The notes under the pieces were generated by a model. That model saw nothing but the letters and a program-made list of their open reading frames with translations, did no database searches and was not told the DNA's origin. Of a stretch of 64,000 nt of DNA, positions 49,521-57,791 are shown one piece after another. Source of the DNA: Candidatus Dormiibacterota bacterium (lineage in GTDB: Bacteria; Chloroflexota; Dormibacteria; Aeolococcales; Aeolococcaceae); contig PMOL01000008.1 of assembly GCA_003162415.1 (NCBI GenBank), positions 62,001 to 126,000 of the forward strand, in the 5' to 3' direction. A program made the translations under genes and the position numbers. Each line of letters begins with the position of its first letter. The first letter of the stretch is position 1.

Positions 49521-49561
49521 ATTCAGCTCGTATTCAAGATGTCGGGGTCAGATTGATGTGG

Positions 49562-49603
49562 TCGGGGCGACTGGACTCGAACCAGCGACCCCCTGCGCCC
49601 AAA
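49562..49603 (-). repeat. tRNA-Pro 3'-half-like sequence, copy 2 (attachment-site scar)
   Basis: The same 42 bp as copy 1 with two substitutions. On the minus strand it is followed directly by CCA, the encoded 3' end of a tRNA, which copy 1 lacks. The acceptor strand, T-arm and anticodon-stem 3' strand are present, but nothing on the 5' side pairs with the acceptor. Confidence 0.65.
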
Positions 49604-49978
49604 TTAACCTCAGGCGATCCGAATGCTGGTGCCGATATCGACCATTTTCCAACAATTTATTCACGTCCGGTGACTTGTTCCGCGGCTCATTTTCACGCTT
49701 GCTGAGTCTACTCTGAAACACCGAGCTTCGCGTCTCGCACGACCTTTCCGCAGCCCTTGGCGACAGCATCGCCACCGCGTGCTGCGCAATGCTGCCGGCG
49801 GATGCGTGGCGTCCGAACCTGTCCTCGGAAATCGGTTGCGCAGGATTGGCCAATCGACCGTGCCGACGACCTCACGCCGACCCGATTATCGGCACCCACA
49901 GGGTTGCGCCACATGGTACGCCTGCAGCGGAACTCGCCACCCCGATGTTGAGGCTCGAGACGCGCCGTCTATGCGGAG
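49604..49978. other. Intergenic region after the tRNA-Pro-like repeat
   Basis: 375 bases with lower GC in the first 80 and no convincing gene. Overlapping ORFs on both strands look spurious. It lies downstream of the TadG-like gene and should hold its terminator, but no strong hairpin is seen. Confidence 0.4.
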
Positions 49979-51982
49979 CTACGTGAGATGGACCGGCGTG
50001 CTCGCGTAGTTGACGACCACCGTGAAGGTGTCGGTCGCCGTGCCGTTGACAGTGTAGTGCAGGTTCCACCACCCGCCATTGCCAGCCGCGTAGTTCGAGG
50101 GGATCTGCAACTGGAACAGCACCCAACGTGAATTGAAGATGTTCGGTGAAGCGTGGCCCGCGCAGCTATTTGTTTCGTCCGTGTTGATGAGCGCCTGGGT
50201 GGCAACGGGCTGAACCAGGGTGCTGGCGCACGAGTCAACTGTATTGACCGCCAAGCTCGGCGTTGGAGCTGTGTTCCTATTGATCCCGAGGTCGAAGACA
50301 GGGACCCCCGACGACGCCGTGAGCAGGCACGGTGCTGGATTGGGGCTGCAGCTCTGCGTGTCGGGATTGAGGATGGAGATCTGGTTGCTGCCGCCGACGT
50401 CGCCGACGTCGAAGACGTAGAAGTTGATCGTCTGGCCGGCGTAGTCATTGGGAAGGTTGAATAGGGGGACGGAAAAGCCCGATCCAGACGATGAGATCGG
50501 CGTGTATACGGCGAGCTCATCGAGCGCCGACACCTGGCAGCCCGGGTCTGCGCACTGCGCCCCCCCCGCTACCGCCAGCTGGATCGCGTACCCCTTGTGG
50601 GCCCGGGAGCAAGGCGACGCGCCCGCGCCCGCATCATCGCCGGGGCGCAGACCCTGCCAATCGAGCATATCGACGCGGAGACGGTAGGACCCGGGAGCGA
50701 GCGAGCCCGCTGCAAGCGACTTGGTGACGTGGAGGATGTTGTAGGTGGTCGCTCCCACCTTCCACTTGGTCGAGTTAACGGGCGGCGTCCCGACGTCCAT
50801 CCACCCGTGGTAGATGTTGTTGACGATATAGTTGAAAGCAGCAGTTATCGAGGCGTTCGCGGGGCTCGGCGCCGCTACGAGGGTCTGGCCGTTGCGAACA
50901 TCGACGATGGATGTGACTTGGTTGACGCCTCCGACAATGCCGGTCGTCACATTCAGCGGATCGACGATCACCTGGCTGAGCGGCGTGTCTTTGGTGTGGT
51001 CAAAGATGTCGTTGACCTGGAAGACGGTGTATTCCATCGCAGAGTACTGGTCTGTGTAGGAGTTCCCGGTGAAGCTCGTGTCCTGCTCGTGCATGTTGTA
51101 GCTGCCGCCCGACGGGTTGAACCCGTTGTCGGGAGCAAAGGCAGGGTTGTAGACCTGGACGTACCCTGCAGGGACCGTGCTCGGCACCGCGACCGAGAAG
51201 TTGTACCCACCGCGTTCGGGGAGGACGTTCACGCCCGCGCCGGTCAGCGTGGCGTCAGTGACGTCGCTTCCAAGGTTTGCGCTTAGCGCGTGGACGTCGG
51301 TCGACGTTCCGTATCCCGCGGTGGTCTCGCCGCCGACAGTGCAGGTGCCGACGGGGGTGGTCATGTTGACATTATTGGGGTCATATGCGTCACCCTCGGA
51401 ACGATCGTTGCCATACCCCTCCGAACGAAGGAAATAGTAGTTACCGCCGGTGCCGAGTGCGCTCTCTGTGCTTCCGAGCTGCGCTCCAGGCTGGCCGAGC
51501 GCGATCGGGGGGAGATAGAACGCGGTGTCGGACGCCGTGACCGGGTGGGCCCCGAATCCGAGAATCCGCAGAAATGTGGGCTGGACATATGCCTTGACCG
51601 TCACGGTGAGCTTGTTGGCCGAGCAGGCGGATCCTGTGCAACCGACGGGGTACCGGGAGACCGTCACGCTGACCGGGTAGCCGTTAATGATGCTCCCGTC
51701 AGCGTACCCGTCGCGGGCGGTTGCCGCGCATACCGCCGCGTCAGCCGCGCCGCTCGCGCAACCGATCCCACCAAATCCGCCGGGCATGTACGGGACGCCC
51801 GCGAGTGCACCTGCCGCGGCCGCACGTTCAGCGCCGTTGTACGAAAGGTACGAGAGCCCGGCGTCCACCGCGAGGCCGGTGACCGCGAAGAGGAGCACCG
51901 CGATCAACGCGAAGATCGCCATGACCTGGCCCTTGGCGGCACGGCGCCCTCTGCGTGCCACGCCGGCGTTCTGTACGCTCAT
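49979..51982 (-). CDS. TadG-like pilus assembly/secreted protein
   Basis: A 667-residue protein. The N-terminus RRAAKGQVMAIFALIAVLLF, leading into AVTGLAVDAGLSYLSYNGAERAAAAGALAG, is the TadG type: a basic segment, one helix and the AERAADAAALAG-like stretch. A long exported beta-rich part with several Cys follows and has no recognised domain (no clear vWA MIDAS). ATG 51982 has AGGAGGG upstream. It is the last of three pilin-like genes on the minus strand, starting 2 nt after the second. Confidence 0.85.
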   Translation of the reverse strand: MSVQNAGVARRGRRAAKGQVMAIFALIAVLLFAVTGLAVDAGLSYLSYNGAERAAAAGALAGVPYMPGGFGGIGCASGAADAAVCAATARDGYADGSIINGYPVSVTVSRYPVGCTGSACSANKLTVTVKAYVQPTFLRILGFGAHPVTASDTAFYLPPIALGQPGAQLGSTESALGTGGNYYFLRSEGYGNDRSEGDAYDPNNVNMTTPVGTCTVGGETTAGYGTSTDVHALSANLGSDVTDATLTGAGVNVLPERGGYNFSVAVPSTVPAGYVQVYNPAFAPDNGFNPSGGSYNMHEQDTSFTGNSYTDQYSAMEYTVFQVNDIFDHTKDTPLSQVIVDPLNVTTGIVGGVNQVTSIVDVRNGQTLVAAPSPANASITAAFNYIVNNIYHGWMDVGTPPVNSTKWKVGATTYNILHVTKSLAAGSLAPGSYRLRVDMLDWQGLRPGDDAGAGASPCSRAHKGYAIQLAVAGGAQCADPGCQVSALDELAVYTPISSSGSGFSVPLFNLPNDYAGQTINFYVFDVGDVGGSNQISILNPDTQSCSPNPAPCLLTASSGVPVFDLGINRNTAPTPSLAVNTVDSCASTLVQPVATQALINTDETNSCAGHASPNIFNSRWVLFQLQIPSNYAAGNGGWWNLHYTVNGTATDTFTVVVNYASTPVHLT

Positions 51983-51984
51983 CG

Positions 51985-52623
51985 CTACCCTCCTGACTCG
52001 TATGGCGCGAAGCACATGGTCTCGTACTGCGCAGCCTGCACATTGAAGAAATTGATGGGCGCCGCAGCCTGGTAGTGGAAGAGCAGACGCACGCCGATTG
52101 CCAGCTCGTTTGGATGATTTTGAGTACGCTTGTCGAGCGTGTATCCCGCGGTCCCAAACAGCGTCCAGACACCACCGCTCAGCTTGTACACATCGACGGG
52201 ATCAACGCCTGCCACATATGCGCCGCTGATGTCGGTCGGGTCGCTGCAGACGCTCGTGGAGTTGGTGCAGGCCCCTGCGGACGCGCACGGATCGTAGATA
52301 TCGATCTCGTCAAACGACGCGACGTTGGTCATGCCTTTGGCGATCGTCACCACGCTGGTGACGATGTCCTGGTCGACCGCGCAGGGGTTGGTCGTACTCG
52401 CGCCCATGCACGCCGCGGTCTGTACTGCCGCGGTTCCGTACCCGTAGTTGGCCACCTCGGCGCCGAGCCGAGCACCCGCTCTCGTCGCCTGACCGGCAAC
52501 GTCCATGTCTGAGATGAACGAGCCGGTGGTGTAGACACCCGCGAACATCACGAGCAGGATCGGCAGGATGAAGCAGAACTCCACCAAGGACTGGCCGCGC
52601 TGACGACGCTGTCTCGGATGCAT
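51985..52623 (-). CDS. TadE-like pseudopilin
   Basis: A 212-residue protein. RQRGQSLVEFCFILPILLVM is the TadE signature: basic, Gly-Q-S-x-V-E-F and a hydrophobic helix. An exported domain with six Cys (AACMGAS, NPCAV, DPCASAGAC, SVCSD, ETMCFAP) follows. TadE-type proteins are minor pilins of tight-adherence (Flp) systems, processed by a prepilin peptidase. ATG 52623 overlaps the stop of the upstream gene (TGATG). Confidence 0.88.
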   Translation of the reverse strand: MHPRQRRQRGQSLVEFCFILPILLVMFAGVYTTGSFISDMDVAGQATRAGARLGAEVANYGYGTAAVQTAACMGASTTNPCAVDQDIVTSVVTIAKGMTNVASFDEIDIYDPCASAGACTNSTSVCSDPTDISGAYVAGVDPVDVYKLSGGVWTLFGTAGYTLDKRTQNHPNELAIGVRLLFHYQAAAPINFFNVQAAQYETMCFAPYESGG

Positions 52624-53291
52624 CAGCTGGTGTTGGTCTCGGGTTCGAGCCGGAACGTCTTGAGCGCAGTCAAGTTGAAGTTGCCTCCAACGTCGGTGAA
52701 GAAGCGATACGAATAGGAAACCTTCAAGGCAACGAAAGAACTGAGCCCGTTCACAACGTTGCGAACCGACGGCGGCCAGGGCGGACACTGGGAGGGATCG
52801 CCCGAGGACGACGCGCAACTACTCCATGCGTCCGTCGCGACGACGGCCGACCCGCTGAATGTATACCGGTTAACGCATTCATTGGCTCCGTCGACGCCCG
52901 TTGGGCCGCCCGCGCACCCGGTCTGAATCTTCGGCGTGCCGTCGGCGTGCACCGAGAACCCGTCGTTGGTGGCATTGGTCACCAACTCCTGGACGTCGAT
53001 CTCGGTGACTTTGATGAGAGCGGTTGTCTGCAAGCCTGCGGTGGCCATCTTCTGGATCGAGGCGATGTCAGCATTCGATGCCAGGCCGAGTCCCGCGATC
53101 GAGTTGCTGCCGACCGTCGTGGACTGGTCCACCGCATTGATGCTGTAGAGCAGCAAGCCTCCGTCGATCATCGCGAAAATGGTAAAGAAGAAGACCGGCG
53201 CGACGATCATGAACTCGACCAGTCCCTGGCCGTGTTTCCGCCGCCGACGCCTTGGCGACGCGTCCGGATAGCGGACGGGTGCGACCCTCAT
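52623..53291 (-). CDS. TadE-like pseudopilin
   Basis: A 222-residue protein beginning with a basic stretch RRRRRKHGQ, then GLVEFMIVAPVFFFTIFAMI as the TadE-type helix with the conserved V/E-F pair, then an exported domain with four Cys (QTGCAGG, NECVN, SSCASSS, SQCPP). It is the first gene of a TadE-TadE-TadG operon. No CpaF ATPase, TadB/C platform or TadV peptidase genes are present in the window, so assembly must rely on distant genes. Confidence 0.87.
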   Translation of the reverse strand: MRVAPVRYPDASPRRRRRKHGQGLVEFMIVAPVFFFTIFAMIDGGLLLYSINAVDQSTTVGSNSIAGLGLASNADIASIQKMATAGLQTTALIKVTEIDVQELVTNATNDGFSVHADGTPKIQTGCAGGPTGVDGANECVNRYTFSGSAVVATDAWSSCASSSGDPSQCPPWPPSVRNVVNGLSSFVALKVSYSYRFFTDVGGNFNLTALKTFRLEPETNTS

Positions 53292-53459
53292 GCCGAGATC
53301 ATCCCTAGGACTCGCGACGCCAGAGTGATGGTCGGCGATTCGTCACAAGGAGCTTACGGCGTCGTAGCCTTGCGTCTGAGGATGGAGCCTTACTTTCTAG
53401 GCTCGGCCTACTCCCCACGCCCGTGAGGCCGACGTGCTCGCCGATGGAGCCACGCTTTC

Positions 53460-53870
53460 CGACCGTCGCGGCCAAGCTCCGTGCGGCGTGGCATCTATCT
53501 CCGCTCCCGGCTGAGAAAGGCCTGCCCACAGCCCTCCAAGCGCAGGCGCGCAAGGCCACCCCTGCCAATCACTATTGAAGCCGATGGCACCGGACGCTAT
53601 CCACAAGACCCCGAGGCCGCACTGTACTTCTGCATTCTCGAAGACCTGCAGAACATTCAGAAGTACGCACAGGCGTCGAGGGCCGTCGTGCGCCTTCGGC
53701 AGGACGGTGATCAGCTCGCCGTCGAGGTCGCCGACGATGAACGCGGCTTTGTCGTCAGCACTTCCGCTCGCGGCAAGGGGCTGACCAATATGGAAGACCC
53801 TCGATGGCCTTGGGGGGAACCTTCAGGTCGAATCCACCCTGGGCCAGGACGACACTCCGCGCCACAGTTC
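53460..53870 (+). pseudogene. Fragment of a NarX-type sensor histidine kinase (three frames)
   Basis: Remnants of the dimerisation and ATPase domains lie in successive frames. AAKLRAAWHLSPLPAEKGL-like sequence leads to LQAQARKAT in one frame. Then come LPITIEADGTGRYPQDPEAA and CILEDLQNIQKYAQASRAVV (N-box) with ADDERGF and ARGKGLTNMED in a second. SMALGGNLQVESTLGQDDT follows in a third. The N-terminal sensor and the H-box are missing. At least two frameshifts and the absent start mark it as dead, probably a leftover of rearrangement beside the Tad operon. Confidence 0.75.
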
Positions 53871-54072
53871 CTGTGTCCCATCGAGTGCTCGCCGCGAGCG
53901 GAGTCAGCTAGATCGTCCGCTCTTTGCTGACGCTTCGTTGGGGTGCGCCACCGTCGATTCCCTGGGCGAACCGAGCCTGCCTCGGTCCTGCAGGTCCGTG
54001 ACCGCCTGGGGCGAATCGGTCTCAGGCCGGCGTCGTCGGTTCGGCACCGCGGACACGTCCTTGGCGGGTGAT

Positions 54073-54168
54073 CGGCATCGCCACTGGCATCAGACGAGCC
54101 TCTTGTTAGTTCGCTTGGACAGCAACCGACTGGCTCTGACTCCAAATTGGCATCGGCATTGGCATCAC
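54073..54168. repeat. Two 21-bp imperfect repeats (GGCATCG-CA-TGGCATCA)
   Basis: Copies at 54073-54093 and 54148-54168 match at 17 of 21 positions. Around the second copy TGGCTCTGA also occurs twice (about 54131 and 54172). These look like remnants of a tandem duplication rather than a protein-coding repeat. Confidence 0.45.
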
Positions 54169-54594
54169 CCGCTGGCTCTGAACGGACACTGCGCCGCACC
54201 TTTTACGTGAGCCTCGGCGCCGCCCCTCAGTACACTCCAGGCTGGCGAAGGAAGCGGCGTCGGTCTCCCTTGGGGTACAGGAAGACGGTGGAGTTCCCAC
54301 GCGAGCGGCCCTTTCGAGACTACGCTCGCCAAACTTCCAGCGTCAGGTGACCGGGCGCGCGTGTGCGCCACGGTACTCGTCCTTGACCGATCCAGCACAC
54401 GGAGTGGATCCACCAGTTCGCCGTTGTAGGAGGATCAAACTGTGCGAGGGATTGTTGCGGCATCAAGGGCAATCGTCCGCGCGACAAACCGGCCGGAGTC
54501 AACGATCGGCAGGCATAGCGGGACCGTAAAGGGCAACTCCGCCGCCCCCTCATGTCCCGAGCGAAGTTGCCGATTTTGGGCGCTCCCCCGATGC

Positions 54595-54690
54595 CGGAGT
54601 CTGCGCCGAGGCACCCACGACTTCTAGTGCGTTGGGATCAGCGTCGACGCTGACGCTCGCAACTAGACCCGACTCATCCGAAATGATTTC
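54595..54690 (-). repeat. 96-bp dispersed repeat, copy 1
   Basis: The first 21 bp (starting CGGAGTCTGCGCC) are identical to the copy at 57907-58002, and the rest is alignable with small offsets. On the minus strand it reads EIISDESGLV, then DADPNALEVVGASAQTP in one frame. The second copy reads EIVPDHTGF, then RRPDPMQWNVVGASAQTP. Both may be the 3' end of the same lost gene family. Confidence 0.5.
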
Positions 54691-54966
54691 GCGGCCCACG
54701 GACCAGGCGCGAGCCCACGTCCGTTCAAGCGAGCTGCGAGGCCGCGCGCTCGGTCAAACCAGAATGCAGTGTGTTGACCAGACGGGCGGGCGTCTGCAGG
54801 CCGTGATCGCGACTGTTGATCAAACGGAGCCTGCACCCGATCTCGGCCGCTACGGCCCGCGACGATTGCGGTCATGCTTTTTCAACGTTGCGGATTTGGC
54901 ACCATTGGACGAAGCCGCATGTATATTGAAGCGGCGCGACCTTGAGCCCACTGAGGAGCCCCTCCG

Positions 54967-55983
54967 ATGACACTCCCGAATCGAGCACGAGCAACCGGGA
55001 GTACAGCAGGTACAGTCCCTCCGTCAAGTGCCGACCGACCGGCCACTGCTCTGGGGGCGGCGCAAACTCGATGGGGAAACGCGTTCCCGCGCGCGGTCGC
55101 GTCCGGAACCCTGAAGGTGGGTCCGATCCTGCTTCCGTGCGCGGTGTTGGACAACGGTACCCGGGTCCTCACGCAAGTGGCATTACTACATGCGGTGACG
55201 TACGGCCGAGCGCGAAGCCCGAGGGCTGGCACTCGGCTCACGGCGGATTGGATACCCACGTTCCTCACAGCAGACAACTTGCATCCGTACATTGACGACG
55301 AGGTGTTGCGATATAGCACTCCGATTCGGTATCGCTCAGAGTTGGGCACACTCGGTCAGGGTTATGCGGCCATGCTCCTCCCCGCGGTCTGCTGGGTGTA
55401 TCGCCATGCCCGCGAAGATGATGTTCTCACGGCGAGTCAGCTACGCACCGCCCAGCGCGCATCGATCCTTCTTCGAGCTCTCCCCAGTTCCGACATCCTA
55501 GCCTTGGTCGATGAGGCAACAGGATTTAGGGATCAACAGGCACGCGCCGAGCTAACACATTTGCTCGCCAGGTACATCGCTCCCGAGCTGGTTGCCTGGA
55601 CCAATCGTTTTCCGGACGAGTTCTTCGCTCAGGTGTGCCGACTCGAGGGTTTGCCTTATCGCCCGGGTGCAATCAAAGGTCCGTCGCACATCGCGCGCTG
55701 GGTCTACGCCTACATCTACGAACAGCTGCCACCGGAGACTCTCGACAAGCTGCGGAAACCTGATGCAGCTATCAAGGACCGCACGTATCGGAACCATGCC
55801 CATCACCTATTTCTCGACGTCGACACCGGAGATCCCCATCTCGACAGCCAGATCGCCCTCGTCACCGTCTTGATGCGAATCTCGAAGACTAAGGTCGAAT
55901 TCGAACGGCTGTTCGATGACACGTTCAATACGAGCAGCTCCCCGCGACCCCCTCTCGTGGTTGAACTACCCACTGACCAGTAG
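54967..55983 (+). CDS. P63C-domain-containing protein (mobile-element associated)
   Basis: A 338-residue protein. The middle has AVLDNGTRVLTQVALLHAVTYGR and the C-terminal half carries the P63C pattern: FPDEFFAQVCRLEGLPYRP, a helix-rich ARWVYAYIYEQLPPETLDKL, then RNHAHHLFLDVDTGDPHLDSQI and LMRISKTKVEFERLFDD. P63C proteins are found in phages and integrated elements and have no established biochemical role. ATG 54967 has GAGGAG 8 nt upstream. The gene is intact amid decayed sequence. Confidence 0.82.
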   Translation: MTLPNRARATGSTAGTVPPSSADRPATALGAAQTRWGNAFPRAVASGTLKVGPILLPCAVLDNGTRVLTQVALLHAVTYGRARSPRAGTRLTADWIPTFLTADNLHPYIDDEVLRYSTPIRYRSELGTLGQGYAAMLLPAVCWVYRHAREDDVLTASQLRTAQRASILLRALPSSDILALVDEATGFRDQQARAELTHLLARYIAPELVAWTNRFPDEFFAQVCRLEGLPYRPGAIKGPSHIARWVYAYIYEQLPPETLDKLRKPDAAIKDRTYRNHAHHLFLDVDTGDPHLDSQIALVTVLMRISKTKVEFERLFDDTFNTSSSPRPPLVVELPTDQ

Positions 55984-56464
55984 CGGTCCATACGTCGGCA
56001 GCCCTGAGGTCACCCCCGGATTTACACCACACTACGGGACATCACTTCCGCGACCATCGAACGATGCAGCGCTGGCTCTTCAACGACCTCTCAGGGCCCC
56101 TATCGGCGGCCCAGGTTCCGACGCCGGATAGGGGCGCTGGCCTCGCGTTAGCCTGACTTCACGGAGCAAGGTGGGGGGCGCCTGAGCGCGATCGCTCCGC
56201 CCAACTGAACGAGGCGGTGGCAGATCGGGAGTCGCGCGAGCGTCAGGAGAGCTGGGTTCGCTGGCCGTGGTCGAAGGTCCAGCGGAGCGACTCGTCCAAA
56301 GGCTGATGAGCGCGGCCCGCCGAGAGAGCGGCTCAATTGGGGGCAGGCCGCTGCTCGCGGTGCTCAGGCTGAAGCGTGGGCGTGGGCGTGGGCGCGGGCG
56401 CGGGCGGGCGCGGCAATCGCCGCCGTAAAGGCGGCCCAGCGCGCCGCCGGCGCGCGACCCCAGG
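55984..56464. other. Intergenic region with a G-rich hexamer array
   Basis: No gene is supported over about 480 bases. The only structured part is the GTGGGC/GCGGGC array near its end. Confidence 0.45.
56375..56413 (+). repeat. GTGGGC/GCGGGC hexamer microsatellite
   Basis: Three GTGGGC units are followed by GCGGGC units over 39 bp. The G-run spacing might allow a quadruplex on the plus strand. It lies beyond the stop of the excisionase-like gene. Confidence 0.6.
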
Positions 56465-56680
56465 TCAGGCTTCCCCTGTCATGAACACCTCGACGTCGGA
56501 CCGCCGGATCCGCACCGCCCTCCCGTCGCCCGGACGGTGGGCGCGCAGGTCGCCGCGGGCGATCGCCGCCTTGACGTATGCGTACTTGACGTATACGTAG
56601 GAGAGGCGGGTCAGCTCCGCGGTCTCCTCGATGGTCAGCCACCCGCTCTGCGGCGCCTCGACGACGGCTTTCCTGGTCAC
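56465..56680 (-). CDS. Excisionase/MerR-like HTH protein with an in-frame 15-bp duplication
   Basis: A 71-residue winged-helix protein of the excisionase (HTH_17) type: WLTIEETAELTRLS, then AAIARGDLRAHRP, RAVRIRRSDVEVFM. Between the two HTH helices it reads YVYVK followed by YAYVK, where the family has one such segment. The DNA has CTTGACGTATGCGTA (56570-56584) and CTTGACGTATACGTA (56585-56599) in tandem. The extra five residues fall at the start of the recognition helix and could disturb DNA binding. Such proteins control excision of integrated elements. Confidence 0.8.
   Translation of the reverse strand: MTRKAVVEAPQSGWLTIEETAELTRLSYVYVKYAYVKAAIARGDLRAHRPGDGRAVRIRRSDVEVFMTGEA
56570..56599. 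repeat. 15-bp tandem duplication inside the excisionase gene
   Basis: Two adjacent 15-bp units differ at one base. The duplication keeps the reading frame and adds five residues. Confidence 0.8.
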
Positions 56681-57054
56681 CTTCGTAACCTAGCGGGCAA
56701 CGCGGACCCGCGTCGCGGATCATGCGCCGGTGGCTGCCGAGGGCCCCCGATGGCCACCCGAACTGGCATAACCATCGGCTAAGAGGCCGCCTCCTGAAGT
56801 CACCGAGCCAACCTAACCCTTTTGCACCGGAATCTCGTCGGTCGCGTCGGGGAGGTGCCCCAGCGTCTCCAGTGCCCAAGCCCAGCGGGCCCTGAGCATT
56901 GAGGTAACCCTCGTGGTCGGGCGGCGACCGTCACCGTGAGCGTCTGGGGCGCCCCGCACGCCTCCGGGACCGGTCCCGTCCAGCTCAGCCGGTTCAGCTG
57001 TTGGCGCCCTCCTACGGTGAGCTGCTAGCGTCCCGCTCGCTAGACACGGTGACG
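56681..57054. other. Intergenic region upstream of the zinc/HTH protein gene
   Basis: About 370 bases with no supported gene. The 3' end holds TAGCGT (57026-57031) and TAGACA (57041-57046), either of which might be a -10 for the next gene. Confidence 0.4.
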
Positions 57055-57516
57055 ATGGGGGCGCAGCATGCGAGGGTGCCTGGATATCGGGGCTACCACA
57101 GTGCCGCCCAACTTGAGCTGGAGGCGCTTCGCGATATCGAGGTCCTTCAGCGCTACGAGGCCGGCGAGACCTTGGCCGCGATTGCAGCGCGTGTCGATCT
57201 CACGCGGGAGCGGGTACGGCAGATCGTGAAGGCGTCAGGGGTGCCGATGCCCCGCGAGTACAAGTGCGCTGTGAAAGCATGCAAGACATCGCCGCGCACG
57301 CCGAACGCGTACTGTCACGCGCATCAAGACCGGTTCGAGCGATACGGCGACCCGCTCGGCGGAAAGCAGCGGTTGATGGACCAGCATGGAACGCTTGCCT
57401 GCTACAAAGGCGGCCGTTGTCGATGCGAACTCTGCCGCCAGAGCAATGCCGAAAGGGTGCTGGAGTACAAACACCGAATGCATCCGGAGATGAAGTACCG
57501 ACTCGGCGGCCCGTAA
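57055..57516 (+). CDS. Phage-type DNA-binding protein: HTH plus Cys/His zinc-binding domain
   Basis: A 153-residue protein. The N-terminal half contains a sigma-region-4-like HTH (RYEAGETLAAIAARVDLTRE then RVRQIVKASGV). The second half has CAVKACKTSPRTPNAYCHAH with the following RFERYGDP, a Cys-4x-Cys...Cys-x-x-His cluster, and then HGTLACYKGGRCRCELCRQS, a short Cys-x-Cys-x-x-Cys motif. Both cysteine motifs are common in small actinophage proteins, including HNH-associated ones. ATG 57055 is used; GTG 57049 and TTG 57001 are alternatives, and no Shine-Dalgarno is visible. Confidence 0.7.
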   Translation: MGAQHARVPGYRGYHSAAQLELEALRDIEVLQRYEAGETLAAIAARVDLTRERVRQIVKASGVPMPREYKCAVKACKTSPRTPNAYCHAHQDRFERYGDPLGGKQRLMDQHGTLACYKGGRCRCELCRQSNAERVLEYKHRMHPEMKYRLGGP

Positions 57517-57680
57517 GCAATCGCCATTCGATCCCGCTGAGTGGATTCTTGTTCGCTCGCGTCGGACACGCTGACCCGCTCCCCGGGATGCATACGCTTG
57601 CCTTCTCGAGCACGGAGTCCGAGAATGGGCACCTCGGGGACCGTTCGGCTGAAGCGAGCGCGGGATGTACAGGCGGGGAC

Positions 57681-57791
57681 ATGACACGGCTTATGTGCCA
57701 ACGAAAGACATATTTTTGGTTGCTTATCATTGCGCTGGTTGTCGGCGGCGTTGGCGTCGCGGCCTGGACCGTCAGGTCGATCGACAACTAA
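57681..57791 (+). CDS. Possible 36-residue single-pass membrane peptide
   Basis: ATG 57681 opens a 36-codon ORF: MTRLMCQRKTYFWLLIIALV with the helix continuing VGGVGVAAW, then TVRSIDN. A positive N-terminus followed by one helix of about 20 residues is a credible membrane peptide. The upstream TACAGG, 7 nt from the ATG, is a weak -10; GGCGGGG is a weak ribosome-binding site. AT content is locally raised. There is no known family. Confidence 0.42.
   Translation: MTRLMCQRKTYFWLLIIALVVGGVGVAAWTVRSIDN

Larger units (their letters stand above)
53871..54966. other. Non-coding, decayed stretch with short repeats
   Basis: About 1.1 kb with only short overlapping ORFs and no recognisable product. 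It contains a pair of 21-bp repeats (54073-54093 and 54148-54168) and one copy of a 96-bp dispersed repeat (54595-54690). The composition is more even and less codon-biased than in the flanking genes. Confidence 0.45.

Noticed and set aside
56375..56413. CRISPR-like array
   Set aside because: The units are 6 bp with no spacers. No array of repeats of 24-37 bp with unique spacers was seen anywhere in the window.
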